This document shows, in pieces, positions 18,801 through 27,072 of a DNA stretch of 47,387 nucleotides; position 1 is the first letter of the stretch; each line of letters opens with the position of its first letter. The stretch is taken from the NCBI GenBank assembly GCA_017624495.1, contig JAGAMY010000025.1, positions 1-47,387 on the forward strand. The letters run 5' to 3'. This DNA is from Lachnospiraceae bacterium (lineage in GTDB: Bacteria > Bacillota > Clostridia > Lachnospirales > Lachnospiraceae). The notes under the pieces were generated by a model. That model saw only the letters and a list, made by a program, of their open reading frames with translations, ran no database searches and was not told where the DNA came from. The position numbers and the translations under genes were made by a program.

Positions 18801-21633
18801 TTGTTCTACCAAACGCATCTACATCATACGCATTTTCCGGAACAGACCATACAACATCTTTCAACACATTTTCTCCGGTTAACGATGTAACCTCCACCTG
18901 CTTTGGCAATGTATACCGTTCATTAATCTCTTCTATCGTTGAATCTACTGGAATTGCCGGGATTTCCAATAGGGAATCTTCTGATGCATCTATAACCACA
19001 TCTTCTGCTGTTTCTTTGCGTATACCAAGTGTATACAATGCATCAACCACTAATTCTCCCGATTTCACTACAACAGTTATTGTATGTTCCCCGTCCGCTA
19101 AATCTGAAAACACATAGGATTCTCCACGAATAGGTGCTGCAAGTGTTTCTGCATTTTCATCTTTCAATTCATTATCGACATATACATCTATTACTGCTGT
19201 ATTAGCATTTTCACCTACAAGCGCAAATCCTGTTCCATGTACTTTAAATGTGAATGAAGCATCCGAAGTATTTGCTATAGAAAGTGTACGATACCAGCTT
19301 TCCCCATCTCTTCCACCTGGATTTTCAATGGACCATGTACCGGCATATTCTACACTATCATCCTGACTGTCTACTAAAGCGACGGCATAAGGTATTCCTC
19401 CTAGAACAGTTTCTATTTTCAAATTATCAAAATATACTGTATCCCATGCGGAACTTAATTGCACACGCCCGGAAAGCATAGGAACACTATCCGTATATGT
19501 CACAACTTTCTCACCATTAACTGCTGCCATAATTTTATTGCCATAGCCTAACAACTTCAGGCTGTACATATGATTTTCCGTCATATCTGTTTTTCCACTG
19601 GCCACTACTGTCGCCAAACGGTATAATTTCCAGTTTCCATCATCGCTGATTTCAAAAGTATATCCACTGTCATTCCAACTCATTACTCCCTGTGAACGAA
19701 TTGACAGACGCGCCATACCATCCTCTTTAGGAATTGTTACATCCACAGATGCCACATAATCCATCCAGCGTGAATCACCAATCACAGTAGACGGTTCTCC
19801 ATCATTCCACTGTTTTACAGCGGTGGATAACTCCTGTTTTAACATTCCATTTTCCACAACCCATGCACCATGTGCATCTGACATATAACGTGGTTCATTC
19901 CCCCTTGAAACCATATAGTTTTCATCATATTCTTCATATTCAAAATCGTCTGCATACAGGATTGTATCTTCTGTCACACCATTCACAACACCAGCTTCAT
20001 CTGTATCTAAGACAGTTCTGTCATCGTTATGCATACCTTCCTCTGGTAAAGCAAGTTCCGTTTCATCTACAATAAGTGTAGTTGCTGTTGCCATACTGTA
20101 TGGCGGAAGCATCACCAACCATCCATCTGTACCTTTTTCAATTGTACCCTTGTTCTGCATATAATTATCTGTCTCTGTCAGCCAGAAATTCAATGCTGCA
20201 TCTTCTGCTATATCCAGACCATCTTCTTTGATACAAAAATATTTTGTATTCTGGGTATTATTTACAAATACAACAGAAAAATCCTTGCCATCAGGAGATG
20301 CTAAAGTCATATAACCGGCATCACCGTCAATACCTGCTGTTTCATGCTCATCCTCTGAACCGTCAAAAGAACCATCCGTTGCACCGGCAATTACACGCCA
20401 GATATCATTTTGTTCCGGATTGCTGTCTTCCCATCCTGTTTTCGCAAACTTTGCAAAATGCTCAAGCATGTATAATGCCGGATCATAATGAATATATCCA
20501 CTCCACGGATCACAGGCACTTAACAGCTCTTTGTGACCAAATGAAAGTCCTTCATAAAATGAACCAATTGCCGGTTGAAATATATAATGCGTGTGTCGTG
20601 CAGATGAAGCTCCTGTAATTATACTATCCATTAATGCTAGCGGACTCTGATAGCCACCGATACTTTTGTAGCCATATGTACTTGTCTTGTTTTCCTGTAA
20701 CTCCGTATAACCAAATGCTGCGCATCCCTCACTATACCAAACTTCCTTATCATCCACATCTGCCATGGTTACATAATCTTCTGTAGCCGATGTTCTGTAA
20801 TGAAGACCAATAACATCTGCAGCATCATATAATTCCGAATCATTTCGCATGGATGAAACAATATTTAATGTATTCTTCTCATCTGCAGCAATTATGCGGA
20901 TATTATTGTACGCATCCTTAGCATCTTCTGAAAAATATTCCGGAAAATCTATTTCTGTTGCAAGCTTATTTGCAAACCATTTGATAAAATCTTCATCCGG
21001 ATCTACTGCTTCATTTTCATCCGGATTAACAAAATCTATAACATAACCATATTTTTCATATGCATCAAAAATGGTTTCTCTGTACCATTTATACACAGCT
21101 TCATATCCTTCACCCGTTCTGTCACTGTTCCATTTTGTTTTTACCCAATCCGGCATAGCCCAGCGAAGAATACTTACTTTTACATTTGAATTAATGGCTT
21201 TTGCATCTGCTGCCATAACAAATCCCACGGAACGTGACGCATCTGCTTCTTCATCTTCATATCGCATCGTGCAGGCTTCTGCACTTGCAGCGTTATTTCC
21301 ATCATTACCCATTTCTATTTTGATATGTGTAAATAATGGATTTTCCCCACCAAACAGATAACTCATCATTTCTTCATATTTTTCAGGCGCACTTGTTTTG
21401 TAATCAAAAAGCAAATTACCTGTACTGTGATTTAACATACCGAACCCTTTGTATGTCAGACCATTCTGATTTGTTGCGGCCGCTTCTACATCAGATGCCT
21501 GAATCGTAATAACTTCAGCATCTGATGTTACCTCTGTTTCCTCTGCAAGCGCATTTACCGGTAAAAATGATAATGTCATGGCAAATATCATGACTGTAGC
21601 AAAAATCGACTTTAACCATTGTTTTGTTTTCAT
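15853..21633 (-). CDS. Secreted multidomain GH59-like beta-galactosidase
   Basis: The 1926-residue protein begins with a signal peptide (about 1-30). Residues 55-420 form a GH59 (galactocerebrosidase-like) barrel: candidate acid/base Glu in FVNPDENEA near 208, nucleophile Glu in VWYSEG near 303, and DPWSGYIHYDP as in GALC. Residues 505-745 resemble the GALC beta-sandwich and lectin-like parts (YADDFEYEEYDENY, VYFDNLKIE). Next come a CBM-like domain (745-870), a Big-type domain (900-968) and a galactose-binding-like domain (975-1145). FIVAR modules follow, with a LamG domain at 1375-1580 between the third and fourth. Two Big_2 domains end the chain, which closes in lysine-rich KIK. No LPXTG is present. 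Start: ATG with AAAGGAGAGAGG upstream. Substrate is probably galactan; the exact specificity is uncertain. Confidence 0.8.
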   Translation of the reverse strand: MKTKQWLKSIFATVMIFAMTLSFLPVNALAEETEVTSDAEVITIQASDVEAAATNQNGLTYKGFGMLNHSTGNLLFDYKTSAPEKYEEMMSYLFGGENPLFTHIKIEMGNDGNNAASAEACTMRYEDEEADASRSVGFVMAADAKAINSNVKVSILRWAMPDWVKTKWNSDRTGEGYEAVYKWYRETIFDAYEKYGYVIDFVNPDENEAVDPDEDFIKWFANKLATEIDFPEYFSEDAKDAYNNIRIIAADEKNTLNIVSSMRNDSELYDAADVIGLHYRTSATEDYVTMADVDDKEVWYSEGCAAFGYTELQENKTSTYGYKSIGGYQSPLALMDSIITGASSARHTHYIFQPAIGSFYEGLSFGHKELLSACDPWSGYIHYDPALYMLEHFAKFAKTGWEDSNPEQNDIWRVIAGATDGSFDGSEDEHETAGIDGDAGYMTLASPDGKDFSVVFVNNTQNTKYFCIKEDGLDIAEDAALNFWLTETDNYMQNKGTIEKGTDGWLVMLPPYSMATATTLIVDETELALPEEGMHNDDRTVLDTDEAGVVNGVTEDTILYADDFEYEEYDENYMVSRGNEPRYMSDAHGAWVVENGMLKQELSTAVKQWNDGEPSTVIGDSRWMDYVASVDVTIPKEDGMARLSIRSQGVMSWNDSGYTFEISDDGNWKLYRLATVVASGKTDMTENHMYSLKLLGYGNKIMAAVNGEKVVTYTDSVPMLSGRVQLSSAWDTVYFDNLKIETVLGGIPYAVALVDSQDDSVEYAGTWSIENPGGRDGESWYRTLSIANTSDASFTFKVHGTGFALVGENANTAVIDVYVDNELKDENAETLAAPIRGESYVFSDLADGEHTITVVVKSGELVVDALYTLGIRKETAEDVVIDASEDSLLEIPAIPVDSTIEEINERYTLPKQVEVTSLTGENVLKDVVWSVPENAYDVDAFGRTNIIGTVQNVVDLFGYPITVSLGVDTVVFNPTYYFIDTVEAEPAENATTEAYEAVKSIYGDMLINEVSDQLKTAENTWGLVDKDCATKSHLNTKDKMATGIYAANNTVGETLSYAFTLPEGSYKIISGHCDWWRIGRSMAVTVSYEGTTIDGGIVNASASANPVIHTTEITLEEETLVTYTLTAMDNNAPIISWLAVCSGCDYKSIKKLTAKLTEVKEMLKVLNEADYTEESWQALQDVITVAEEILKNPELTDTDRVYAVLEEIEKAEESLMTKEEAEEIAAKAENMQALTEILAEADKLVKEDYTEETWEVLQAAIDKAEAVMASEVSVSTDIHAAKENVDAAIKALKTIVQAQKEAAAQKLRTKLAEIKEAVEGMTAEDYTKDSWSAVQNAMIYAENVLKDADVVSSEIVAVCENLEYAWEALEFYVLFDLDFNTDAKDGIFAAGKAKAEVFGDYKLKAKTLADKALYFNGTDTYLEVTAVDGSSLLAGKNAITVSYDVKAESGERNCIFYAAYAGQDQMDNEEYLGIFQDASGLWIECIKNTGGTGQNIYVQADSTDWIHVDILIEKNNITLYVDGEMTESINIVYDLSESIGNTEILRIGKANPEESKGFKGYLDNYMIYNGILSEEEIFANYLESVVNDTSALVAEEYTEESWSILETAVVQAKVILKNEAAAAKDIHLVTESLQNAMDSLLTKAEAKEIAAREECVLELKKVIAKAEILVEEEYTKETWEVLQTAIAKAEKAILKENVSVEKLTEVKVALETALKDLKIVEKVNDDKTPGGDENIKNDSETSKEEEPQETGAVLVTGIKFTEKSLKIAAGKKIALKPVVLPEDADTSELEWSSSKNAYASVNEDGLVATKKAGAGKTITITAKAVDGSGVKATVKIMLMKHAVKKIKLKAANSVRAGKQLKIKTTILTTGRSVNKKLVWTSSNEAWATVKNGVVKTKKAGKGKKVTITAASTDGTNKTAKIKIKIK

Positions 21634-21667
21634 ATTTTCCCTCTCTCCTTTGTTTTTATATAATAAA

Positions 21668-21696
21668 ATTATACGTATTTTTCCTCAGACATACAA
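21668..21696 (-). promoter_or_regulatory. Predicted promoter of the GH59 gene
   Basis: On the minus strand, TTGTAT (21691-21696) and TATAAT (21668-21673) are 17 nt apart, about 35 nt before the start codon. The spacing is ideal and the -10 is a consensus match. Confidence 0.65.
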
Positions 21697-21741
21697 TATC
21701 AAATATTTTTTCTTTCACAAGCAATCATAGACAATTACTCT

Positions 21742-21765
21742 GGTAAACTATCCTTCATACAAAGC
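21742..21765. repeat. Left copy of the 24-nt cassette-flanking repeat
   Basis: GGTAAACTATCCTTCA-T-ACAAAGC differs at one position from 28179-28202, which lies in the 3' end of the intact subtilase gene. Read on the minus strand it encodes LCMKDSLPE and then a stop, against LCVKDSLPRESW in the intact gene. Weaker similarity continues on both sides. It is either an attachment-site-like duplication or the remnant of a second subtilase gene. Confidence 0.7.
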
Positions 21766-21961
21766 CTCACCCTTTAATATCAAGTTCTTGCTAAGAACTT
21801 TTTTCAACCTAAAATCTCGCTAACCGCAAAACTTCGTTGGGGTAATGTTAAATAATTGCTAAGTTCAGTAAAAATTGATGAGATGTTAGTGTCTGCTTCT
21901 TTTTATGCTACAATATGAGCTACAGATTTCTCTTTAACTCTTCATTGTATTAAGTTGCAAA

Positions 21962-24900
21962 TTATTCTTTTTTTGTGTCTAGTTTTATATTTTGTAAAAC
22001 CTGATTAAATATTTCTGATTTTCCCCATGCAACATCATCACCAACAACATATAATCGATATCTTGCACGTGTAACTGCTACATTAACAATATTTTCGTTA
22101 ACCCATTTTATCGCACCTTCCGCCGCCTTTTTTTCATCACATCCCAATAGAAAAATCACTTCATCTGCTTCTTTTCCTTGAAAAGTATGCACTGTACCAA
22201 TATGTTTTGACAGCCATTCTGAATCTACTTTTCCGTACATGGCAGATTGCTGATTTGCCTCAATGTATTTTTCTAATTCATTCTTCATCCCAAAAACTAC
22301 CGTTGTAAATGGACTAATAATATATACATCCGGAACTTCATTCTTTACAAATTCCACTTCCAATATCTGTATAACAGCTCTTGCCTGTTCCTCTACAAAA
22401 TGATTTTTATTCCCCACTTCATGTCCCTTTACCGCAAGCCACTTCGATTCAGAATATACAAAAGTTCTCTGTTTTTCTTCATTTGGCACAATGGTCTTCT
22501 GTTTCATAATTTGGCTATAAGATATCTCATTTGATATTTCGAACATAGGCGAAATACATCTTCTATGCACAATCAAAGGACATCCCACCCATTCTATAAC
22601 ACCTTTAAACTCTAACCATGTACCATACTTATTTAAACTATCTGCAAATGTTTGTACTGATATGTTTGTTGATACATACAATCTTTCTATCTCGTTTCGT
22701 TCATATGCTCTTTTTATTAATTGTAAATCATCTGTAACAACAGGCTCGATTTGTCTGGGATCTCCTACCACAATTGCTTTTCTAGCCCTATACAATGCTC
22801 CTACTGCCATCTGTGGTAATGCCTGTCCAGCTTCGTCAATCACTAATCTTCCTATCTCTCCTGCTCCTACATCCTTCAAAAAAGTTCCAACAGACGCAAA
22901 TGTGGTAGAAACAACCGGCACTAAGAGAAATAATGTTTGATATAATTTCCCAACTGCTTCTCTTGCATCTTCTGTATGGAACAATACTACCTTTTTACCA
23001 TCATCTCTTTTGCGTTCCTTCCAATATAACTCAAGATTTATAATATTATCCCTAACAGATCGAGATGCCAATGCAAAGGATTCATGTAATCTTAAAGCAA
23101 TATAAAACAAGCGCTCTCGCTGTCTATTATACTCAGCGGTAAACCATGGGTTCAAAACATGTGCTTCCGTACTCTTTGAAACTTCTTTTGATAATAAATT
23201 TTGAACAAATTCATCATTTAACCATTGAAATTTCTTACTATCTTCTCCATTAACGCTTCTGGCTACATGTTCAAGATACTCCTTATGTATTTTCTCCATA
23301 GCCGAAAAATAACTTTCTCTCTTTTTCTCTATTTCCTTAATTGCGCTTTCTATATCTTGAATCTTGTGTACACGTTCCTCCCATTTCTGCTTTAATCTTT
23401 TTTCATTATCTTGCTTTAATTCACACTCCTTTCGTTTTACGCTGTATTGTTTTTCATATTTTATTTTATCTTTATTATAGATTTCCATTTCCTGCATTAA
23501 GAAATCCATTTCCTGACTATAAAAACTATATTTTTGTGTTATTTCTCTTGCTTTTTTTGTATTAAACCACTTACTAACAATACCTATTCTCGGCAAACTA
23601 TTTCGTTCAGTTTCTGCTTGCATATATTTTTGTCTTAAATCAGTAATCTTTTTAGTCATTTCACAACTTGCTCTGTTAGCTTTATTATAATCTTCTTCTG
23701 CTAAGTGACATTCGCGTTGTACTATACATAATTTTTCCTTAAGAATATTTTCTTTCTGCTTATTCTCGTAAAGATTTTCATACAACTTATTTTTTTCAGC
23801 CTCTACATACATAAGTTTTTCTTGCAAGTCATTCCACTCTTTATGTCCCTCTAAGTCAGATAAAAACCTTAACTCCAATTGCATTTTTTCCACAACATCT
23901 AGTTGTATTTTAAACTCTTGACATATTTTTTGATATTCTTGTAACCTTCCCCGTTTCATCTTTTCACTACATAACGCATAATCGAGATTTTTCAAAACCT
24001 TTTTATAAAAATCATGAATATTACTTCTCTTTCCTAACGGAGCCGCTATCAATCCCCATGCCTTTTCTCCAAATAAGTTTCGGGCATATTTTGTAAAATA
24101 AATATTTCGGCAATCAGGCAAAGGTTCATCAAATACTTCGCCTTTCGCTTCTGCATTTTCTTTACATGTAAACCAAAAATTTTCTTCAATTTCCTTAATC
24201 CACTCAGCAACTGAATTTTCCGATACTGAAAATAATTTTTTTATCTCTTTTAGTTCACTTTTCATCTGTACAGAATCTGATTTATTTTCTCCTAAAGCCT
24301 CAGTGATTTTGTCCTCTATCGGCAACTCTTTTGTTATATTTTCAACAGCTGTATTATTACATGATGCAACAACCACGCTAAAATCATTTATCCTATCATC
24401 TTTCAATTCATGATATTCTTGTGCCCATTTTGTATAGGCATTTTTCTTACCCACATTGCCATGTTTAAATTCTAAATGATTAAATGCATCATCCGGGTCA
24501 TCATAATTTACCAGTAACTTTGCCCGCTCTACTACATTGTGAACAACTATTTCTTTTAACAGTGTGGTTTTCCCTGTTCCAGGGGGACCATTGACAGAAA
24601 AAATAGGTTCATTTCCTGATATCGCCAAATTAATTGCCACTTGTTGCATAAATGCAGGCATATATCTGGATGGCCATTTTCCCAAAGGGGCTTTATCCGG
24701 TCGCATAATATCCAAAAGAATATTTTTGTACTCCTCCATACTTCTACTATTCTCTTGCACATGTAGTAAATCAACCCTTTTTCTATCGTTTTTTCCATAT
24801 GCTTCTTCATACCTACTTACAATATAATCAGCTAATCTTCTCTGCATCCCACTGCCTTGAATTATTTCTCCAGCTTTCTCAAGTACCATTTCTATATCAG

Positions 24901-25807
24901 ATGCAAAATAATTTTTACATAAACCGTGATACTCCTCCTCTTCTTCCTGATTCCATGTCTCATCATCCTTATAAAGAACAAAATCTAACCATATCCCTGA
25001 TTCCATATCATAATTTCTTTTAAATTCATCTGTTTCAGTGAACTTTATGTTATGCTTTAAATATTTCGTATAAATACTTTTCTGTAAATCAACTATGTCT
25101 TCCTTTTTCAATGAATATGCATATTCTTGAATATATTTACCTTCATCATCCAATTTATATTGCTTTTTATCTTCCTCATCAGCATTTTCTACACGATCGT
25201 ATGCTTCTTCTGATTTTACACCTTGATTGATAGCCGTAAGTTCAAGATCATATTGCGAATCTACACTGTCATATAATGCTTTTGCCAGTTTTTCGGACAT
25301 ATTATCATTTTCTTTTATATCTTTAAGCTGATTTATCGCCCAAATTACTGGTGAAAGAGAAAAACTTCTCTCAATATATCTCAAATCGGGACCAGTCTGC
25401 AAACTCACCCATGCAATTTTTTCTATAGTTTTTTCAACACGTTTATCAGGTTCGTTTAGTAATGATGCAATTTTTTCAATACACAATTCGCGCTTTATTT
25501 TTCCTGCATAAATAGTAATATTGCCCCATCGTGTCATTCCATATTCTTGTGCACATTCTTTAATTATTTTATAAATATCTGTATTTTTAGGCTTAACCTC
25601 ATAAAATATATGTAACTTATTTGCACTATTTTTCTTTTTCACTTCCGCAGATAAGTTCTTCGCTGAATTTAGCACTTGCTTTTTAACTTCATTCGCCTTT
25701 TTCTTATCTTCTGCACTCCAGCTAGGTATTTTTTCTTGATTAAGAAATTCAATTACATACCAATAATTCAATACTGTCTTTATAATTTCTATTTTATTTT
25801 TATCCAT
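21962..25807 (-). CDS. SF1 helicase with long coiled coil (DNA2/NAM7-like)
   Basis: This 1281-residue protein starts with a roughly 390-residue N-terminal region I do not recognise. The superfamily 1 motor is complete: Walker A GPPGTGKTT (407-415), Walker B VIDEAGQALPQ (about 988-998), VVGDPRQIEPV, GTVHTFQGKEADEVIF (about 1204) and VNVAVTRARYRLYVVGD. Between motifs I and II, about 610-860, is a long Glu/Lys-rich coiled coil. No nuclease motif is visible. Related helicases recur in phage-defence operons, but the partner genes here fit no system I know. It starts 26 nt after the 75-residue gene, with AAAGGA before the ATG, and is last in its operon. Confidence 0.85.
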   Translation of the reverse strand: MDKNKIEIIKTVLNYWYVIEFLNQEKIPSWSAEDKKKANEVKKQVLNSAKNLSAEVKKKNSANKLHIFYEVKPKNTDIYKIIKECAQEYGMTRWGNITIYAGKIKRELCIEKIASLLNEPDKRVEKTIEKIAWVSLQTGPDLRYIERSFSLSPVIWAINQLKDIKENDNMSEKLAKALYDSVDSQYDLELTAINQGVKSEEAYDRVENADEEDKKQYKLDDEGKYIQEYAYSLKKEDIVDLQKSIYTKYLKHNIKFTETDEFKRNYDMESGIWLDFVLYKDDETWNQEEEEEYHGLCKNYFASDIEMVLEKAGEIIQGSGMQRRLADYIVSRYEEAYGKNDRKRVDLLHVQENSRSMEEYKNILLDIMRPDKAPLGKWPSRYMPAFMQQVAINLAISGNEPIFSVNGPPGTGKTTLLKEIVVHNVVERAKLLVNYDDPDDAFNHLEFKHGNVGKKNAYTKWAQEYHELKDDRINDFSVVVASCNNTAVENITKELPIEDKITEALGENKSDSVQMKSELKEIKKLFSVSENSVAEWIKEIEENFWFTCKENAEAKGEVFDEPLPDCRNIYFTKYARNLFGEKAWGLIAAPLGKRSNIHDFYKKVLKNLDYALCSEKMKRGRLQEYQKICQEFKIQLDVVEKMQLELRFLSDLEGHKEWNDLQEKLMYVEAEKNKLYENLYENKQKENILKEKLCIVQRECHLAEEDYNKANRASCEMTKKITDLRQKYMQAETERNSLPRIGIVSKWFNTKKAREITQKYSFYSQEMDFLMQEMEIYNKDKIKYEKQYSVKRKECELKQDNEKRLKQKWEERVHKIQDIESAIKEIEKKRESYFSAMEKIHKEYLEHVARSVNGEDSKKFQWLNDEFVQNLLSKEVSKSTEAHVLNPWFTAEYNRQRERLFYIALRLHESFALASRSVRDNIINLELYWKERKRDDGKKVVLFHTEDAREAVGKLYQTLFLLVPVVSTTFASVGTFLKDVGAGEIGRLVIDEAGQALPQMAVGALYRARKAIVVGDPRQIEPVVTDDLQLIKRAYERNEIERLYVSTNISVQTFADSLNKYGTWLEFKGVIEWVGCPLIVHRRCISPMFEISNEISYSQIMKQKTIVPNEEKQRTFVYSESKWLAVKGHEVGNKNHFVEEQARAVIQILEVEFVKNEVPDVYIISPFTTVVFGMKNELEKYIEANQQSAMYGKVDSEWLSKHIGTVHTFQGKEADEVIFLLGCDEKKAAEGAIKWVNENIVNVAVTRARYRLYVVGDDVAWGKSEIFNQVLQNIKLDTKKE

Positions 25808-25833
25808 ATAGTCCTTTCATGTAAGTATCTCTA

Positions 25834-26061
25834 CTATGCAATTCCATATTTGTTAAAAATACAATTCAAATCTTCTTTGCTAATTTTTCCTGCCAAATAA
25901 TAAGCTTTTACACTTGCTTCTACTGCTTCAAAAACTGTATCAAACATAAACCAATCACCGACATCATAATATTCCTGTAATTCATCAAAATCATGTTGCA
26001 ATCCCTCTGGCAAATTACCTCTTAAAAAAATCTTTTCATCGACATACATTATCTGCACCAT
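25834..26061 (-). CDS. Small protein of the kinase/helicase cassette
   Basis: I do not recognise this 75-residue acidic protein. It contains RGNLPEGLQHDFDELQEYYD and FDTVFEAVEASVKAYYLAGK, both probably helical, and no membrane segment. Its start overlaps the 3' end of the kinase gene by 13 nt, so translation is coupled. An in-frame second ATG five codons in is an alternative start. The tight coupling suggests a regulator, antitoxin or kinase substrate, but that is inference. Confidence 0.7.
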   Translation of the reverse strand: MVQIMYVDEKIFLRGNLPEGLQHDFDELQEYYDVGDWFMFDTVFEAVEASVKAYYLAGKISKEDLNCIFNKYGIA

Positions 26062-27002
26062 CCCTTCTTCTGTTCACAATTACCGATTTCTTTTTCCACT
26101 ATTTTCTGACATACCGGTAATAACACCTTTTCATACCTATAATCAATAATTGATATAAAAAATTGTTTCTGAACTTCTGATAATGTTGGTATTTCTTCTA
26201 TCATTGCCCGAATTCTACTCATACCACTATCTATTCTAGGTGTAAGTCTGCGGATAGCATCTGAACATTCCTGATATTCCATGCTTTCCATTATATGATA
26301 TGGATTTACTCGTCTTCCCTGCAATTCAAAAATACATCTACGCGCTTTATACGCCTCTGCCTCCATTTTAGCAGCATCATTCATTACTATCTGCATCTTT
26401 TCATCATCCCATTTATTATTTAAACAATTTCCATTATCATAAACGGGTGCCAGTTCTTTTGAGCCATCTTTTCTCAAAACAATTCCCCAATTACTATTAT
26501 TACGGTCTGCATTCCCAATTAGAGCATCAATTATAAACATATCCCAAAAACGTTCTATCACTCCGGGAATATCTTGCAGAAATGGATGTTCCTGTATCGT
26601 CATTATGATTTCATATAAGTCCACGCCAACACCATTTGTTTCATTGCCATTTGAATCCAAAAAATGTGGTTCAAATGTAACTTTTATCTTGTCAAATTCG
26701 TAAAGCCTGTCTCCATCCTCTAAAAAATCTTCACAGGCAACAACAATCTTCTCATTTCTTATCCCCAGAATCGTATTATGCACCGATACACCTATTAATT
26801 CATATATCTTTGAACCAATATATTCACAAACCGGACTATTTGAATAACTGAGATTAATATTTTTCATCTGTTGTTCTTTTAAATTACCCGGAAATTTCAA
26901 AAGATAATCTTTACCATTATAAGTAATTCCCATTTTTCTACCAGCGGTTCCGCCGTACATTCTTTGATTTTGCCCATAATCATTGAAATTGACCAGTTCC
27001 AT
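26049..27002 (-). CDS. HipA/CtkA-like serine/threonine kinase
   Basis: The 317-residue protein has the stand-alone HipA-C/CtkA kinase fold. It shows a glycine-containing N-terminal loop (YGGTAGRKMGITYNGKDYLL) with ATP-binding Lys36, the catalytic loop LIGNADRNNSNWG (Asp166, Asn171) and the metal-binding LAPVYDNG (Asp189). All key residues are present, so activity is expected. HipA kinases phosphorylate targets such as tRNA synthetases and are usually neutralised by an Xre-type HipB. No such gene is next to it here; an integrase-fold gene precedes it by 70 nt and a 75-residue gene overlaps its end. The ribosome site GGTGAGGTGAT supports the start. Confidence 0.85.
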   Translation of the reverse strand: MELVNFNDYGQNQRMYGGTAGRKMGITYNGKDYLLKFPGNLKEQQMKNINLSYSNSPVCEYIGSKIYELIGVSVHNTILGIRNEKIVVACEDFLEDGDRLYEFDKIKVTFEPHFLDSNGNETNGVGVDLYEIIMTIQEHPFLQDIPGVIERFWDMFIIDALIGNADRNNSNWGIVLRKDGSKELAPVYDNGNCLNNKWDDEKMQIVMNDAAKMEAEAYKARRCIFELQGRRVNPYHIMESMEYQECSDAIRRLTPRIDSGMSRIRAMIEEIPTLSEVQKQFFISIIDYRYEKVLLPVCQKIVEKEIGNCEQKKGWCR

Positions 27003-27072
27003 AATATCACCTCACCCATTATTTTCTCTATCTTTATTAGTTTATCTCTCCAATATTTAATTACAATTCCTG

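Larger units (their letters stand above)
21634..21961. other. Intergenic region between the GH59 gene and the helicase gene
   Basis: No intact gene is seen in these 328 nt. From left to right they hold the GH59 promoter (21668-21696), a decayed piece of a subtilase 3' end containing the 24-nt repeat (about 21720-21780), and an inverted repeat AAGTTCTT-gct-AAGAACTT followed by four T on the plus strand (21782-21804). An AT-rich stretch then runs to the helicase stop. The left edge of the accessory cassette falls here. Confidence 0.6.

Noticed and set aside
21782-21804. Terminator-like hairpin with T-run on the plus strand
   Set aside because: No plus-strand gene precedes it, so I list it only as an inverted repeat near the cassette edge.
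24556-24810. 84-codon minus-strand frame inside the helicase gene
   Set aside because: It is another frame of the helicase Walker A region and has no independent support.
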